In this document: positions 42,211-50,330 of the stretch, in pieces
Layout: each line of letters opens with the position of its first letter
Position numbering within the stretch: position 1 is the stretch's first letter
Origin: Streptomyces sp. NBC_01304
GTDB taxonomy: Bacteria > Actinomycetota > Actinomycetes > Streptomycetales > Streptomycetaceae
DNA: 64,000 nt
Reading direction: 5' to 3'
NCBI RefSeq assembly: GCF_035975855.1
Contig: NZ_CP109055.1
Location: 3,286,001 to 3,350,000, forward strand
Program-made: the position numbers and the translations under genes
Notes under the pieces: model-generated
Seen by the model: the letters and a program-made list of their open reading frames with translations, nothing else
Databases searched by the model: none
What the model was told of the DNA's origin: nothing

Positions 42211-43408
42211 GCTGCGGGTCCTGTTGCTCCAGCGCTGCCGGCCGGGCCCGTTCGCGGGTCAGGGCGTTGATGATCTCGCGGGCCTGGAGCGGATCGGCCG
42301 GCAGCACGTGTGAGGCGAACCAGCGGGCGGCCGTCGGATCGGGGGACGGCTCGACGAACTCCGGGCCCGCGTAGTCGTCGAGCGGAGGGTCGTAGACGTA
42401 CCCGGCGACCACCCCGTGGTGCACCAGGCGTTCGATGAGGGCGTCGCGGTCGTGGACCAGGAGCGGCGCCCGGAAGAGGGGCGGCGGGCCGTCCGGCGCG
42501 CTCGCCGGAACGTGCAGCGCGGGCGAGGCCCAGGTGGTGGCCGACAGGAGCGAGACACCGATCCTGCGCCGGGCGAGACCGGCGTCGAGCCGGGCCATCC
42601 GCAGCTCCAACTGGCCCCGGACCAGGGCCCCGTGGCGGGAGCGGAAGCCGTGCAGGTCGACGCGGACCCACGGCTCGTACGCGGTCAGGCTCGGCGCCTC
42701 ACGGGCGCAGTCGGCGAGGCGTGGGGCGTGCAGGGCCATGCGGAAGGCGTCGCGCTCCAGGAGGCCGAGGCGTTGCAGGGTGCGCCACACCGGGCGGACC
42801 AGATGGAGGGAGCGTACGGCCGACCGGGCGAGCGGGCGCAGGGTCGTGGTCAGGTCGGTGTGCAGACGGCGGGGGGTGAGGAGTTCGTCGCGCAGCAGCT
42901 CCAACTCCTGCCTGGTGGCCGCGTCTTCGACGGCGAGGAAGCCGCCGGCCATCGCGGCCGCGTGCTTGGACAGGCTGAAGGCCGCGGCCTTTCCGAACGT
43001 CCCGATCGGCCGGCCGGCCACGTCCGTGCCGATGGCGTGTGCCGCGTCCTCGATGAGGGGGATGCCCAACTCGTCGCAGCGGGCCCGGAGTTCGACGACG
43101 CGGTCCGGGATTCCGTAGAGGTTCGAGGTCAGTACGGCGTCCACGCCGCGCCAGGTGGCTTCCGAGACGGCGGCCGGGTCGATGTTGCCGTCCGCCGGGG
43201 ACACCGGGGCCTGCACCGGGCGCAGTCCGGCCGCGAGGACCACGAAGAGGATCACGTCGTCGGTCACCGGTGACATCAGCACCCGTGCGCCGGGGCGGCA
43301 CCAGTGGCGCAGCGCGAGGTAGAGGGCGAGGCGGGCCGAGGGCGTGTAGACGCACTCCCGGCCGAGCCGCCGGTTCATCGTCGCGGCGAGCCGCGAGCCG
43401 TACGGCAT
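42182..43408 (-). CDS. DegT/DnrJ/EryC1/StrS-family PLP enzyme
   Basis: 408 residues from ATG 43408, immediately after the stop of the upstream gene, with GAGG upstream. The fold-type I features are LIEDAAHAIG (119-128, PLP-ring Asp) and FSLSKHAAAMAGGFLAV with Lys148 as likely Schiff-base residue. Family members aminate keto-sugars for surface glycans or antibiotics. The long middle part is divergent from typical sugar aminotransferases. It is co-transcribed with a CelD-like acetyltransferase, which suggests building an N-acylated amino-sugar. The 3' end overlaps the convergent VOC gene. Confidence 0.78.
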   Translation of the reverse strand: MPYGSRLAATMNRRLGRECVYTPSARLALYLALRHWCRPGARVLMSPVTDDVILFVVLAAGLRPVQAPVSPADGNIDPAAVSEATWRGVDAVLTSNLYGIPDRVVELRARCDELGIPLIEDAAHAIGTDVAGRPIGTFGKAAAFSLSKHAAAMAGGFLAVEDAATRQELELLRDELLTPRRLHTDLTTTLRPLARSAVRSLHLVRPVWRTLQRLGLLERDAFRMALHAPRLADCAREAPSLTAYEPWVRVDLHGFRSRHGALVRGQLELRMARLDAGLARRRIGVSLLSATTWASPALHVPASAPDGPPPLFRAPLLVHDRDALIERLVHHGVVAGYVYDPPLDDYAGPEFVEPSPDPTAARWFASHVLPADPLQAREIINALTRERARPAALEQQDPQLNDRRSAPR

Positions 43409-43410
43409 CG

Positions 43411-44532
43411 TCACCTCGCCCTGCCGGAGCCGGGCCGGGACCCGGAACCCGCCTTGTCCGAGGTGCGCAGCGTGCCGACCGTCTTGAGGAGCCGGTCGGC
43501 CGGTTCGCGCAGCCGGGGGTGGGCAAGGACCGTGTTCCGCAGGCCGCGCACGGGCCTGCGCCACAGGCGGTGGGCCGCCGCCACCGGGTGCGGGCGGGTC
43601 GCGAAGCCCTCGCCCACGCGCAGCTCGCGGGTCTTGAGCCAGTCCTTCCACTCCTTGTCGCCGCGCCCCAGGTCCATCAGCCGCACGCCCTGCCGGCTCG
43701 CGGCCTCGGCCATCCGCAGATGCATGATCAACCCCGGTGAGTAGTAGCGGAGTTCGGGGTCGTACGCGGTGAACCACGGCGCGAAGACCGTGCGCGATCG
43801 GGGCCCGAAGTGTGCGGCGACCGGCCGGTCACCCGCGTACACGACGGAAAGCACCCCGGTGAAGTGCTCCTCGCGGACCTGGAACAGGTCGTCCACGAGC
43901 CGCACTATCCACGGCCGCGCGAACCGGTCCATCCGGCCCGTCCTGCGGTACTGGGCGGACTTCCACCGCATGAGGGTGCGCAGCACCCGTGGGTCGCGCT
44001 CGTCGAAGACGAAGCGCATCTCGCCCAGGTCGCGCCCGAGGCGGCGCTCCTTCTTGAGCGTCGTCTTGGCCAGGCCGGGGTATGTGCCGCGCAGCCACTC
44101 CGGGTAGCTGCCGTGGCCGTCCTTGAGGTCGATGACCGGGGAGGAGAACGCCCCGGTGACGTACCGGCTGAAGGGCTTCTGCTCCTCCACGAGGTGGTCG
44201 AACTCGAAGACGGAGAGGCCGCAGGCGCGCAGCAGTTCCCGGGCGTCCCAGGTGACGCCCGGGCGGTGCACCAGGGCCTGGCAGTCGGAGAGGCCGAGGC
44301 CGATGGCGCGGCCGACGCCGAAGGTGCCCCGCTCGTAGGGCAGGAAGCCGACCGGCTCGCCGCGCTCGTGCAGGACCGCCAGCTGCGCGCCGCCGCGGTG
44401 TCTGCCGATGCCGGCCGCGAACTCCGGTGCCAGGAAAGGGTTTGCGTAATCGGGCGACTCGTCCATCGCGCGGTGCCAGGCCGCGCGGAGCGAGGTGTTC
44501 AGCTCGTCGGGTCTGTGGATCGATATGTCCAT
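43411..44532 (-). CDS. CelD/FemAB-like GNAT acyltransferase
   Basis: 373 residues. The C-terminal half carries the GNAT-type domain seen in CelD/BcsL proteins: YPGLAKTTLKKERRLGRDLG, LMRWKSAQYRRTGRMDRFAR, HFTGVLSVVYAGDRPVAAHF and LIMHLRMAEAASRQGVRLMDLGRGDKEWKDWL in separate blocks. Such enzymes acylate polysaccharide precursors. Its stop falls directly before the start of the PLP enzyme, so they form an operon. A short Ser/Gly/Arg tail ends the protein. Confidence 0.8.
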   Translation of the reverse strand: MDISIHRPDELNTSLRAAWHRAMDESPDYANPFLAPEFAAGIGRHRGGAQLAVLHERGEPVGFLPYERGTFGVGRAIGLGLSDCQALVHRPGVTWDARELLRACGLSVFEFDHLVEEQKPFSRYVTGAFSSPVIDLKDGHGSYPEWLRGTYPGLAKTTLKKERRLGRDLGEMRFVFDERDPRVLRTLMRWKSAQYRRTGRMDRFARPWIVRLVDDLFQVREEHFTGVLSVVYAGDRPVAAHFGPRSRTVFAPWFTAYDPELRYYSPGLIMHLRMAEAASRQGVRLMDLGRGDKEWKDWLKTRELRVGEGFATRPHPVAAAHRLWRRPVRGLRNTVLAHPRLREPADRLLKTVGTLRTSDKAGSGSRPGSGRAR

Positions 44533-44580
44533 CTCAGATCAACCGCCCTTCCGCATGGCCGACCGCCCCCGGTGCCCCCC

Positions 44581-44600
44581 ATGACGCGCGGGCGCGTCAT
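44581..44600. promoter_or_regulatory. Perfect palindrome ATGACGCGC-GG-GCGCGTCAT
   Basis: Nine-base perfect arms around two G residues lie in the 176-base spacer between the LCP gene and the acyltransferase gene (both minus strand), 49 bases upstream of the acyltransferase start. It could be an operator for that gene or a short terminator for the LCP gene; no T-run follows. Confidence 0.45.
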
Positions 44601-44708
44601 GCCAGTTCCGTGCCGATGTGCGGCGGGGCTCAAAGGTCGCGAAACAGTACGCACACTGTCAAGGGTGTCCGACGTACCGGAAGAGTTCGCAAGGGTGCGG
44701 ATCGGCCC

Positions 44709-45815
44709 TCATATCGGCCGGTCCTGCCGCAGCCGTGCGAACAGCCGGCGTGCCCGGTCCGCGTCCCAGCGCACCGCGCTGCCCTTCGAGGTGGGGATGC
44801 CGACCGCCGACACCGGTACGTTGATGCGTCTGCCGTGGCCGCCGCTCACGCCCTGGACCGCGCGGACCAGGGCGACCAGGTCGCGCAGGCCCATCTCCTC
44901 GTCCACCACGAGGGTGTCCAGGCCCGCGCTCAGGGCCGGGTAGAGCGCGCCCGGGTCGAGCACCGTGTCCGCGGTGGCGGCCCGGTGGGCCAGGGCCGAC
45001 AGGAACTTCTGCTGGTTGAGGGTGCGTCCGAGGTCGCCCTCGGCCTCCTGGTGACGCTGCCGTACGAAGGCGAGCGCGTCGGTGCCGTCGAGTCTCTGGC
45101 AGCCCTTCTTGAGGTCGGCGCCCGACTTCTCGTCCCTGATGTCCCGTTCCAGGCACATGTCGACGCCGCCGATCGCGTCCACGATGTGCACGAATCCGGC
45201 GAAGCCGATCTCCGCGTAGTGGTCGATGCGCAGGCCGGTGTTGAACTCGACGGTGCGGGCGAGGAGTTCGGGGCCGCCGTCCGCGAAGGCCGCGTTGAGT
45301 TTGTTCTTGGCCGGCTCCGTGCGCTTGCCGGTGGAGGGGCGCAGGTACGACGGGATGGTCACCCAGGAGTCGCGGGGCAGGCTGACCATGGTGGTGCCGG
45401 ATGCTCCGGTGTGCAGCAGGATCATCGAGTCGGTGCGGCGCCCGGAGACCGCGCCGGTGTGCAGATCCTTCTGCTGGTCCGGGGTCAGGCCCGCGCGGCT
45501 GTCGGAGCCGACGATCAGGTACGTGGTGCCCGCGCCGGGCGGGGGCCGGTGGCCGTACGCGCCCAGGTCGACATCGCGGTTGAGCCGGGTCTCGGCCCAG
45601 GCGAAGGTGGCGACGGGCACGGCGAGGACGGCGGCGAGCAGGACGAGCAGCAGGCGGCGCAGGGGCCGGCGGCGCTTTCGGCGGCGTGGGCGGGGGCTCC
45701 GGGGTGGTGGCCTGAGGGGCGTGGGGGTCTCGTCCCGCCACATGGGGGTCTCGTCCCGCCACAGGGGGGCCTCGTCCCGCCACAGCGGCCCGGACAGGTC
45801 AGCCTCGTCCCGCAT
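44709..45815 (-). CDS. LytR-CpsA-Psr (LCP) family glycopolymer ligase
   Basis: 368 residues. The N terminus is cytosolic with 7-residue repeats (LWRDEAP, LWRDETP, MWRDETP) and an Arg/Pro-rich stretch; one membrane helix (RRLLLVLLAAVLAVPVATFA) follows. The LCP domain outside the membrane contains YLIVGSDSRAG, RRTDSMILLHTG, VSLPRDSWVTIP, LNAAFADGGPELL and FVRQRHQEAEGDLGR. LCP proteins attach glycopolymers from lipid carriers to peptidoglycan. The start overlaps the 3' end of the glycosyltransferase gene by 17 bases, tying polymer synthesis to wall attachment. Confidence 0.88.
   Translation of the reverse strand: MRDEADLSGPLWRDEAPLWRDETPMWRDETPTPLRPPPRSPRPRRRKRRRPLRRLLLVLLAAVLAVPVATFAWAETRLNRDVDLGAYGHRPPPGAGTTYLIVGSDSRAGLTPDQQKDLHTGAVSGRRTDSMILLHTGASGTTMVSLPRDSWVTIPSYLRPSTGKRTEPAKNKLNAAFADGGPELLARTVEFNTGLRIDHYAEIGFAGFVHIVDAIGGVDMCLERDIRDEKSGADLKKGCQRLDGTDALAFVRQRHQEAEGDLGRTLNQQKFLSALAHRAATADTVLDPGALYPALSAGLDTLVVDEEMGLRDLVALVRAVQGVSGGHGRRINVPVSAVGIPTSKGSAVRWDADRARRLFARLRQDRPI
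45723..45785. repeat. Three 21-bp tandem repeats in the LCP gene
   Basis: Units start at 45723, 45744 and 45765 and differ by one or two bases. Each encodes a WRDE[A/T]P-type heptad in the cytosolic N terminus of the LCP protein. Confidence 0.75.
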
Positions 45816-47874
45816 GGCTCAACTCCTTGCGCAGGTGTTGGTCGCTGGTGCCGGAGCGCAGCATGCGGTGCCACTTCAGGCGGGTGCCGAGCAGTGCGGT
45901 GATCACGGACTGGATGACCACCAGGTAGAGCAGCTGCCGGTAGACGAACAGCTGCAGCGGCAGCGACCACAGGTCCCGCAGCCGCTCCCCGTCCAGGCGC
46001 AGTGCGTACCCGGCGGTGATCAGCTGCACGGCGAGGAAGCCGAGCCAGACGGCGAGCGCCTGGGCGGGGTCGCGGAAGCAGATCCCGTAGAGGGCGAAGA
46101 CGTCGACGACCGGGGCGAACAGCGGGAGCACGATCTGGAAGAGCGTGAGGTACGTGAGGCCCCGGCGTCCGAACCGGCCGGCCGGGCCCATCTCCACCAG
46201 GGCCCGGCGGTGCTTCCACATCGACTGCAGGGTGCCGTAGCACCAGCGGTAGCGCTGGCGCCACAACTGGCCCAGGGTGCCGGGCACTTCGGTCCAGGCG
46301 ATCGCCGACTCCTCGTACACGACCCGCCAGCCCGCCCGCCACAGCGCCATGGTCAGATCGGTGTCCTCGGCGAGGGTGTCCTCGCTGACGCCGCCGATGC
46401 CCATGAGGGCGTCCCGGCGGAAGGCCCCGATGGCGCCGGGCACGGTCGGCATGCACTCCAGGACCTCGAACATGCGCCGGTCCAGGTTGAAGCCGATCAC
46501 GTACTCCAGGTGCTGCCAACGGCCGAGGAGGCGGCGCCTGTTGCCGACCTTGGTGTTGCCGCTGACCGCTCCGACGGCGGCGTGGGCGAGCGGCTGGACC
46601 AGGCGGTACAGGGCGTCGGGTTCGAAGACGGTGTCGGCGTCGACCATGACCACGATGTCGTGCCGGGCGTGCCCGAGGCCGGTGTTGAGGGCCTTGGGCT
46701 TGCCGCCGTTGGACCGGCGTACGACGGTCACCCGGGGGTCGCCGATGGCTTCGGCGAGGTCGGCCGTGGCGTCGGTGGAGCCGTCGTCGATCACGACGAT
46801 CTGCAACTGCGGGTACTGGGAGGCGAGCAGGGAACGGACGGTGGCGACGATGCCCGCCTCCTCGTTGTGCGCGGGCACGAGCACCGTCACCGGTTCCAGG
46901 ACTTCCCGCAGCCGGGGCGCGCCGGGCCTCCTGCGGCCCGTGCGGCGTACGTGGGCGCGGGCGAACAGGGCGAGCAGGACGAGGCGAAGGACGCCCAGGG
47001 CGCCCGCGATGCCGAGCACCCAGGCCATCATGCGGGTGAAGGCATGGCCGAGCGTCTGCGCCCACAACAGGCCCTCGCCCTTGACCCGTTGGGCCATGGA
47101 GACGGGGATGGTGAGCGTGGGCCGGCCGAGCCCGGCGGTGACGGTGGTGAACTTGTCGACGCGGCGGTTGCCGAGCAGGGCCCGCGCCTCCCGGTAGCCG
47201 AGGTCGGTGTGGCTGTACTGCCGTACGACGCCCTCGGCGGGCTTGCGCGACTTGTGGTCGGCGGCCACCAGGAGGTAGCCCTGGGCGGCCGCACGGCGGG
47301 CGGCGCCCCACTCGGCGCCGCACAGGGTGTCGGCGGCCGTGGTGTGGGGCAGGCGCAGGAGCCGGGTGTTGACGCCCGCCGTGCCCGCGAGGGCGGTCTG
47401 GGTGAGCGACAGTTCGAGGCGGGAGCGGATCGTGGAGGCGGTGCCCAGATCGCCGCCGGTGTAGGTGTACGAGCCGATCTCGTGCCCCTCCGCCCGGATC
47501 CTGCGCACGAGGGCCGGGTGCCGCGCGGCCTCGGCTCCGTACAGGAAGAACGTGGCCTGGGCGTGGTGCCTGCGCAGCAGGTCGAGCAGGCGGGGCGTCC
47601 AGGTCGGGTCGGGGCCGCCGTTGAAGGTGAGCGCGGCGGTGCGCGGGGGCATGCCGGCGGTCTCGATGCGGTCACCGGTGATGCGCAGGACCGGGTCGCC
47701 GTTGTCGGCGGCTCGCGGAATGGGCCTGGTGCAGGGGCGTTTGGAGCGTGCGGCGTCCACTTCGTGGGTGGTCCAGCCCTCGAAGAGCAGGGCGGTGGTG
47801 ACCACGGGGAGGACGAGGAAGAGCAGGATCCAGTGGCCGCGGGGCGTAGGTCGCAGCGCGTGCCGGGGGCTCAC
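45799..47874 (-). CDS. Glycosyltransferase 2 fused to an inactive-looking polysaccharide deacetylase domain
   Basis: 691 residues. A membrane helix (14-33) is followed by a NodB-type domain (about 60-270) in which the catalytic TFDDGPD motif reads TFNGGPD (83-89) and the metal-binding H-x3-H motif reads GSYTYTGGDL (134-143), so the key Asp and His residues are missing. After another helix comes a processive GT2 domain: VTVLVPAHNEEAG, VVIDDGSTDAT, VMVDADTVF, LAEDTDLTM and RQRYRW, then several membrane segments. The bimodular layout recalls Streptomyces MatB, which makes a poly-GlcNAc-like glycan. It overlaps both neighbours (ATGA upstream, 17 bases downstream). Confidence 0.85.
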   Translation of the reverse strand: MSPRHALRPTPRGHWILLFLVLPVVTTALLFEGWTTHEVDAARSKRPCTRPIPRAADNGDPVLRITGDRIETAGMPPRTAALTFNGGPDPTWTPRLLDLLRRHHAQATFFLYGAEAARHPALVRRIRAEGHEIGSYTYTGGDLGTASTIRSRLELSLTQTALAGTAGVNTRLLRLPHTTAADTLCGAEWGAARRAAAQGYLLVAADHKSRKPAEGVVRQYSHTDLGYREARALLGNRRVDKFTTVTAGLGRPTLTIPVSMAQRVKGEGLLWAQTLGHAFTRMMAWVLGIAGALGVLRLVLLALFARAHVRRTGRRRPGAPRLREVLEPVTVLVPAHNEEAGIVATVRSLLASQYPQLQIVVIDDGSTDATADLAEAIGDPRVTVVRRSNGGKPKALNTGLGHARHDIVVMVDADTVFEPDALYRLVQPLAHAAVGAVSGNTKVGNRRRLLGRWQHLEYVIGFNLDRRMFEVLECMPTVPGAIGAFRRDALMGIGGVSEDTLAEDTDLTMALWRAGWRVVYEESAIAWTEVPGTLGQLWRQRYRWCYGTLQSMWKHRRALVEMGPAGRFGRRGLTYLTLFQIVLPLFAPVVDVFALYGICFRDPAQALAVWLGFLAVQLITAGYALRLDGERLRDLWSLPLQLFVYRQLLYLVVIQSVITALLGTRLKWHRMLRSGTSDQHLRKELSHAGRG

Positions 47875-48206
47875 CGGCGGGCCGCCGGTGAGGCGGGACG
47901 GGGTGCGGGCCGGTGCGGCGGGGTGGGGCTCGGGTGTGCGTCGGCGGGCTCGGAGTCGCTGGGCTCGGAGTCGGCGGGCTCGGAGTCGTGCCGTGCGTTG
48001 CCGGTCGGCAGCGGCTCGTACATCGTCGGCGGTGTTCTGTCCGCGGGCGGCTGCACGGCTTCGAGGACGACGGTGAGGAAGACCAGATATCCGGCGCAGG
48101 CACAGCCGAGTACTGCGGCGAGGGAGCGCAGGACCCGTCTGCGCCGTCCCGAACGCTCAATGAATACGGGGCGGTTGCGGCGACCGAGCCGCCTGCCGCG
48201 GGTCAT
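47871..48206 (-). CDS. Small membrane protein of the glycan operon
   Basis: 111 residues from ATG 48206; the frame is open further upstream but that part is low-complexity. A basic N terminus (MTRGRRLGRRNRPVFIERSG) precedes one membrane helix (VLRSLAAVLGCACAGYLVFL). The outside tail has a short repeat SEPADSEPSDSEPADAHP and ends Pro/Arg-rich. The 4-base overlap with the glycosyltransferase start suggests coupling and a partnership in glycan export or synthesis. Family not recognised; by position it might correspond to MatA, but no similarity is claimed. Confidence 0.6.
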   Translation of the reverse strand: MTRGRRLGRRNRPVFIERSGRRRRVLRSLAAVLGCACAGYLVFLTVVLEAVQPPADRTPPTMYEPLPTGNARHDSEPADSEPSDSEPADAHPSPTPPHRPAPRPASPAARR

Positions 48207-48388
48207 GCCGCGCACGGGGCGCTTGCGGTGCGGTGGTGACGTATGCGGGTGGGGGGAAATGCCGCGCTGGACACTGGGTGCTCCTGTGGGGGGTGAGCAA
48301 TGTTGACTGTGGGACGTGTGGGACGTGTGCCGCACGGTGACCGTACGGCGCACCTGTGACGTGATGTGATCGCTCTTGGTTCCTTCCT

Positions 48389-48415
48389 GTTTCCTTCGTT
48401 TCCTTCGTTTCCTTC
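48389..48415. repeat. Three 9-bp GTTTCCTTC tandem repeats
   Basis: Exact units begin at 48389, 48398 and 48407, with a partial unit before them. On the minus strand they read GAAGGAAAC three times, purine-rich and Shine-Dalgarno-like, in the leader of the glycan operon and on the far side of the divergent dioxygenase promoter. Confidence 0.7.
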
Positions 48416-48490
48416 GGAGCGGGCACACTCACAGCAACACACAGTCCGGCCCCACGTTCCTGACAGCCGGCGGCCCTAACGTCCTGCCCC

Positions 48491-49417
48491 ATGAGTGAAG
48501 AGACCAGCCAAGGACCGGCACACAAGCGGGAGTTGACGCGGCGCAAGGTCGTGGTCGCGGGCGGTGCCGCGGTCGCCGCCGTCGGTGTCGGCGGCACCCT
48601 GGCCGTCACGGCGTCCGCCGGGGAGACGGGCGCCGGAGGCGGCAAGGGCGGCGACGGGGAGGCCTGTTACCGGCTCACCTCCCAGACCACCGAGGGCCCC
48701 TACTACATCGACGCCGACAAGATCCGCAAGGACATCACCGAGGACAGGGAAGGCATACCGCTGACCCTGCGCCTCAAGGTGATCGACTCCGACACCTGCA
48801 AGCCGCTGCGGGGCGCCGCCGTCGACATCTGGCACTGCGACGCACTCGGCATCTACTCGGGCTACGAGTCGCTGTCGACCGGCGGCGGCCCCGGCGGCGG
48901 CACGCCCCCGAGCGGCACCCCGTCCGGCGAACCCCCGACCGACGCGCCCTCCGGGACGCCGACGGGCTCTCCCCCGCCCGGCGGCGGCGGTGGCGGCCAC
49001 GAGGAGCCCACCGACGACGAGCGCTACCTGCGCGGCACCCGGCTCACCGACCGGCACGGCTTCGTGGAGTTCGAGACGATCTTCCCCGGCTGGTACCGCG
49101 GCCGCTGCGTGCACGTCCACACCAAGGTGCACGTCGGCGGCAAGATGACCGACTCCGGCTACGAGGGCGGCAACACCTGCCACACCGGCCAGTTCTTCTT
49201 CGCCGAGGAGGCCGTGCTCGCGGCGGCGGAGGTCGAGCCGTACGCGACGTCGACGACGGAACGTACGACCCTGACCGAGGACACGATCTACGACGGGAGC
49301 GGCGTGCAGGGCGGCCTGCTCAAGCTCAAGTACCGGCGCAAGGACATCGCCAGGGGCGCCATCGGGACGATCACGATGGGCGTCGACCCGGACGAGACCC
49401 ACACGGGTACGGATTGA
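48491..49417 (+). CDS. Secreted intradiol ring-cleavage dioxygenase
   Basis: 308 residues. The N terminus ELTRRKVVVAGGAAVAAVGVG is a twin-arginine signal. The dioxygenase domain has TTEGPYYID (first Tyr ligand region), DIWHCDALGIYSGY (Tyr), FPGWYRGRCVHVHTKVH (Tyr/His ligands) and ends at ARGAIGTITMGVDP. A Gly/Pro/Ser-rich insert (about 137-172) interrupts the domain. Such exported enzymes cleave catechols extracellularly, perhaps plant-derived aromatics, using Fe(III). It is divergent from the glycan operon. Confidence 0.85.
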   Translation: MSEETSQGPAHKRELTRRKVVVAGGAAVAAVGVGGTLAVTASAGETGAGGGKGGDGEACYRLTSQTTEGPYYIDADKIRKDITEDREGIPLTLRLKVIDSDTCKPLRGAAVDIWHCDALGIYSGYESLSTGGGPGGGTPPSGTPSGEPPTDAPSGTPTGSPPPGGGGGGHEEPTDDERYLRGTRLTDRHGFVEFETIFPGWYRGRCVHVHTKVHVGGKMTDSGYEGGNTCHTGQFFFAEEAVLAAAEVEPYATSTTERTTLTEDTIYDGSGVQGGLLKLKYRRKDIARGAIGTITMGVDPDETHTGTD

Positions 49418-49447
49418 CCCCACGCAGGAAGGGGCCGGCACCCACAC

Positions 49448-49480
49448 GGGAACGGACCGGGAACGGACCGGGAACAGACC
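49448..49480. repeat. Three 11-bp tandem repeats upstream of the tetR gene
   Basis: GGGAACGGACC at 49448 and 49459 and GGGAACAGACC at 49470 lie directly upstream of the operator-like motif of the TetR gene and could extend its control region. Confidence 0.6.
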
Positions 49481-49491
49481 GGGCGCAGACT

Positions 49492-49509
49492 AAACTAAAC
49501 GGTGTAGTA
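49492..49509. promoter_or_regulatory. TetR operator candidate, copy 1 (tetR promoter)
   Basis: AAACTAAACGGTGTAGTA lies 47 bases before the TetR start. It matches, on the other strand, two sites in the promoter of the FMN reductase gene (53381-53398 and 53408-53425), with at most three differences. Its ends (AACT...AGT) are partly palindromic, as expected of a TetR-type operator. Autoregulation is inferred. Confidence 0.7.
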
Positions 49510-49555
49510 TTTGGTGTGTCACTGATACACCGAATCAACACCGAGGACGATGACG

Positions 49556-50245
49556 ATGAGCCCCGACCCCATCGCCGACGAGCGGGACGAGTTCGGCATC
49601 CCGATCGTCCCCGCCGTCTCGAACGTGTCGCAGCGCAAGCGGGAGTCCATCGTCGAGGCCGCGACCGACGAATTCCTCACCCAGGGGTACGCGGCCGCCT
49701 CGGTGGACACCATCGCCTCGCGCGCGGGCGTCTCCAAGCCGACGGTCTACAAGCACTTCGGCAACAAGGAGCGGCTCTTCCTCGCCGTCATCGCCGGCTG
49801 TCTGCCGAAGACGTACGCGGACCTCAAGCCGCTCAACTCCCATATCGCCGAAGCCCCGGACCTGCGCGCCGCCCTCATCGAGCTCAGCAGCGAGTGGGCC
49901 CGGATCCTGCTGAGCGACGACATCATGCGCCTGCGCCGCCTGTGCATCGGCGAGGTCAGCCGCTTTCCGCAGCTCGGCGACCTCTGGTACCGGGTCAGCT
50001 ACGACATGAACAACGGCCCGCTGATCAAGGCCTTCACCGAGCTCGACGCGCGCGGCGAGCTCGACGCCCCCGATCCGGTGCTCGCCGTGCAGCAGCTGGT
50101 CGCCGTCAGCCTCGGCGTCCCTCAGCTGGTCAAGACCTTCCGGCCGGACGCGGAGTTCGAGGCCGAGGAGCTGACCCGGGTGATCACTTCGGGGGTCGAC
50201 ACCTTTCTGGCCCGGTATGCCCCAGGACGCACCTCCGCATCCTGA
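49556..50245 (+). CDS. TetR/AcrR family regulator
   Basis: 229 residues from ATG 49556 (GAGGA 7 bases upstream; ATG 49550 is too close to it). The helix-turn-helix runs RKRESIVEAATDEFLTQGYA, ASVDTIASRAGVSKPTVYKHF and GNKERLFLAVI. The C-terminal ligand domain is of the AefR-like type (LIELSSEWARILLSDDIMRL, FPQLGDLWYRV). An 18-base motif upstream is shared with the FMN reductase promoter, so it probably represses both itself and that gene. Confidence 0.88.
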   Translation: MSPDPIADERDEFGIPIVPAVSNVSQRKRESIVEAATDEFLTQGYAAASVDTIASRAGVSKPTVYKHFGNKERLFLAVIAGCLPKTYADLKPLNSHIAEAPDLRAALIELSSEWARILLSDDIMRLRRLCIGEVSRFPQLGDLWYRVSYDMNNGPLIKAFTELDARGELDAPDPVLAVQQLVAVSLGVPQLVKTFRPDAEFEAEELTRVITSGVDTFLARYAPGRTSAS

Positions 50246-50330
50246 GACTTGGCCCCACGGGCTTGTGGCCTTGATCGACACCAGGTAGAGATACGCAGCC
50301 GTATCTGCCCGACTCCTGGACTGCCGACCG

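Noticed and set aside
45226..48306. 1026-codon open frame opposite the LCP and glycosyltransferase genes
   Set aside because: Crosses three genes with clear families; composition typical of antisense frames.
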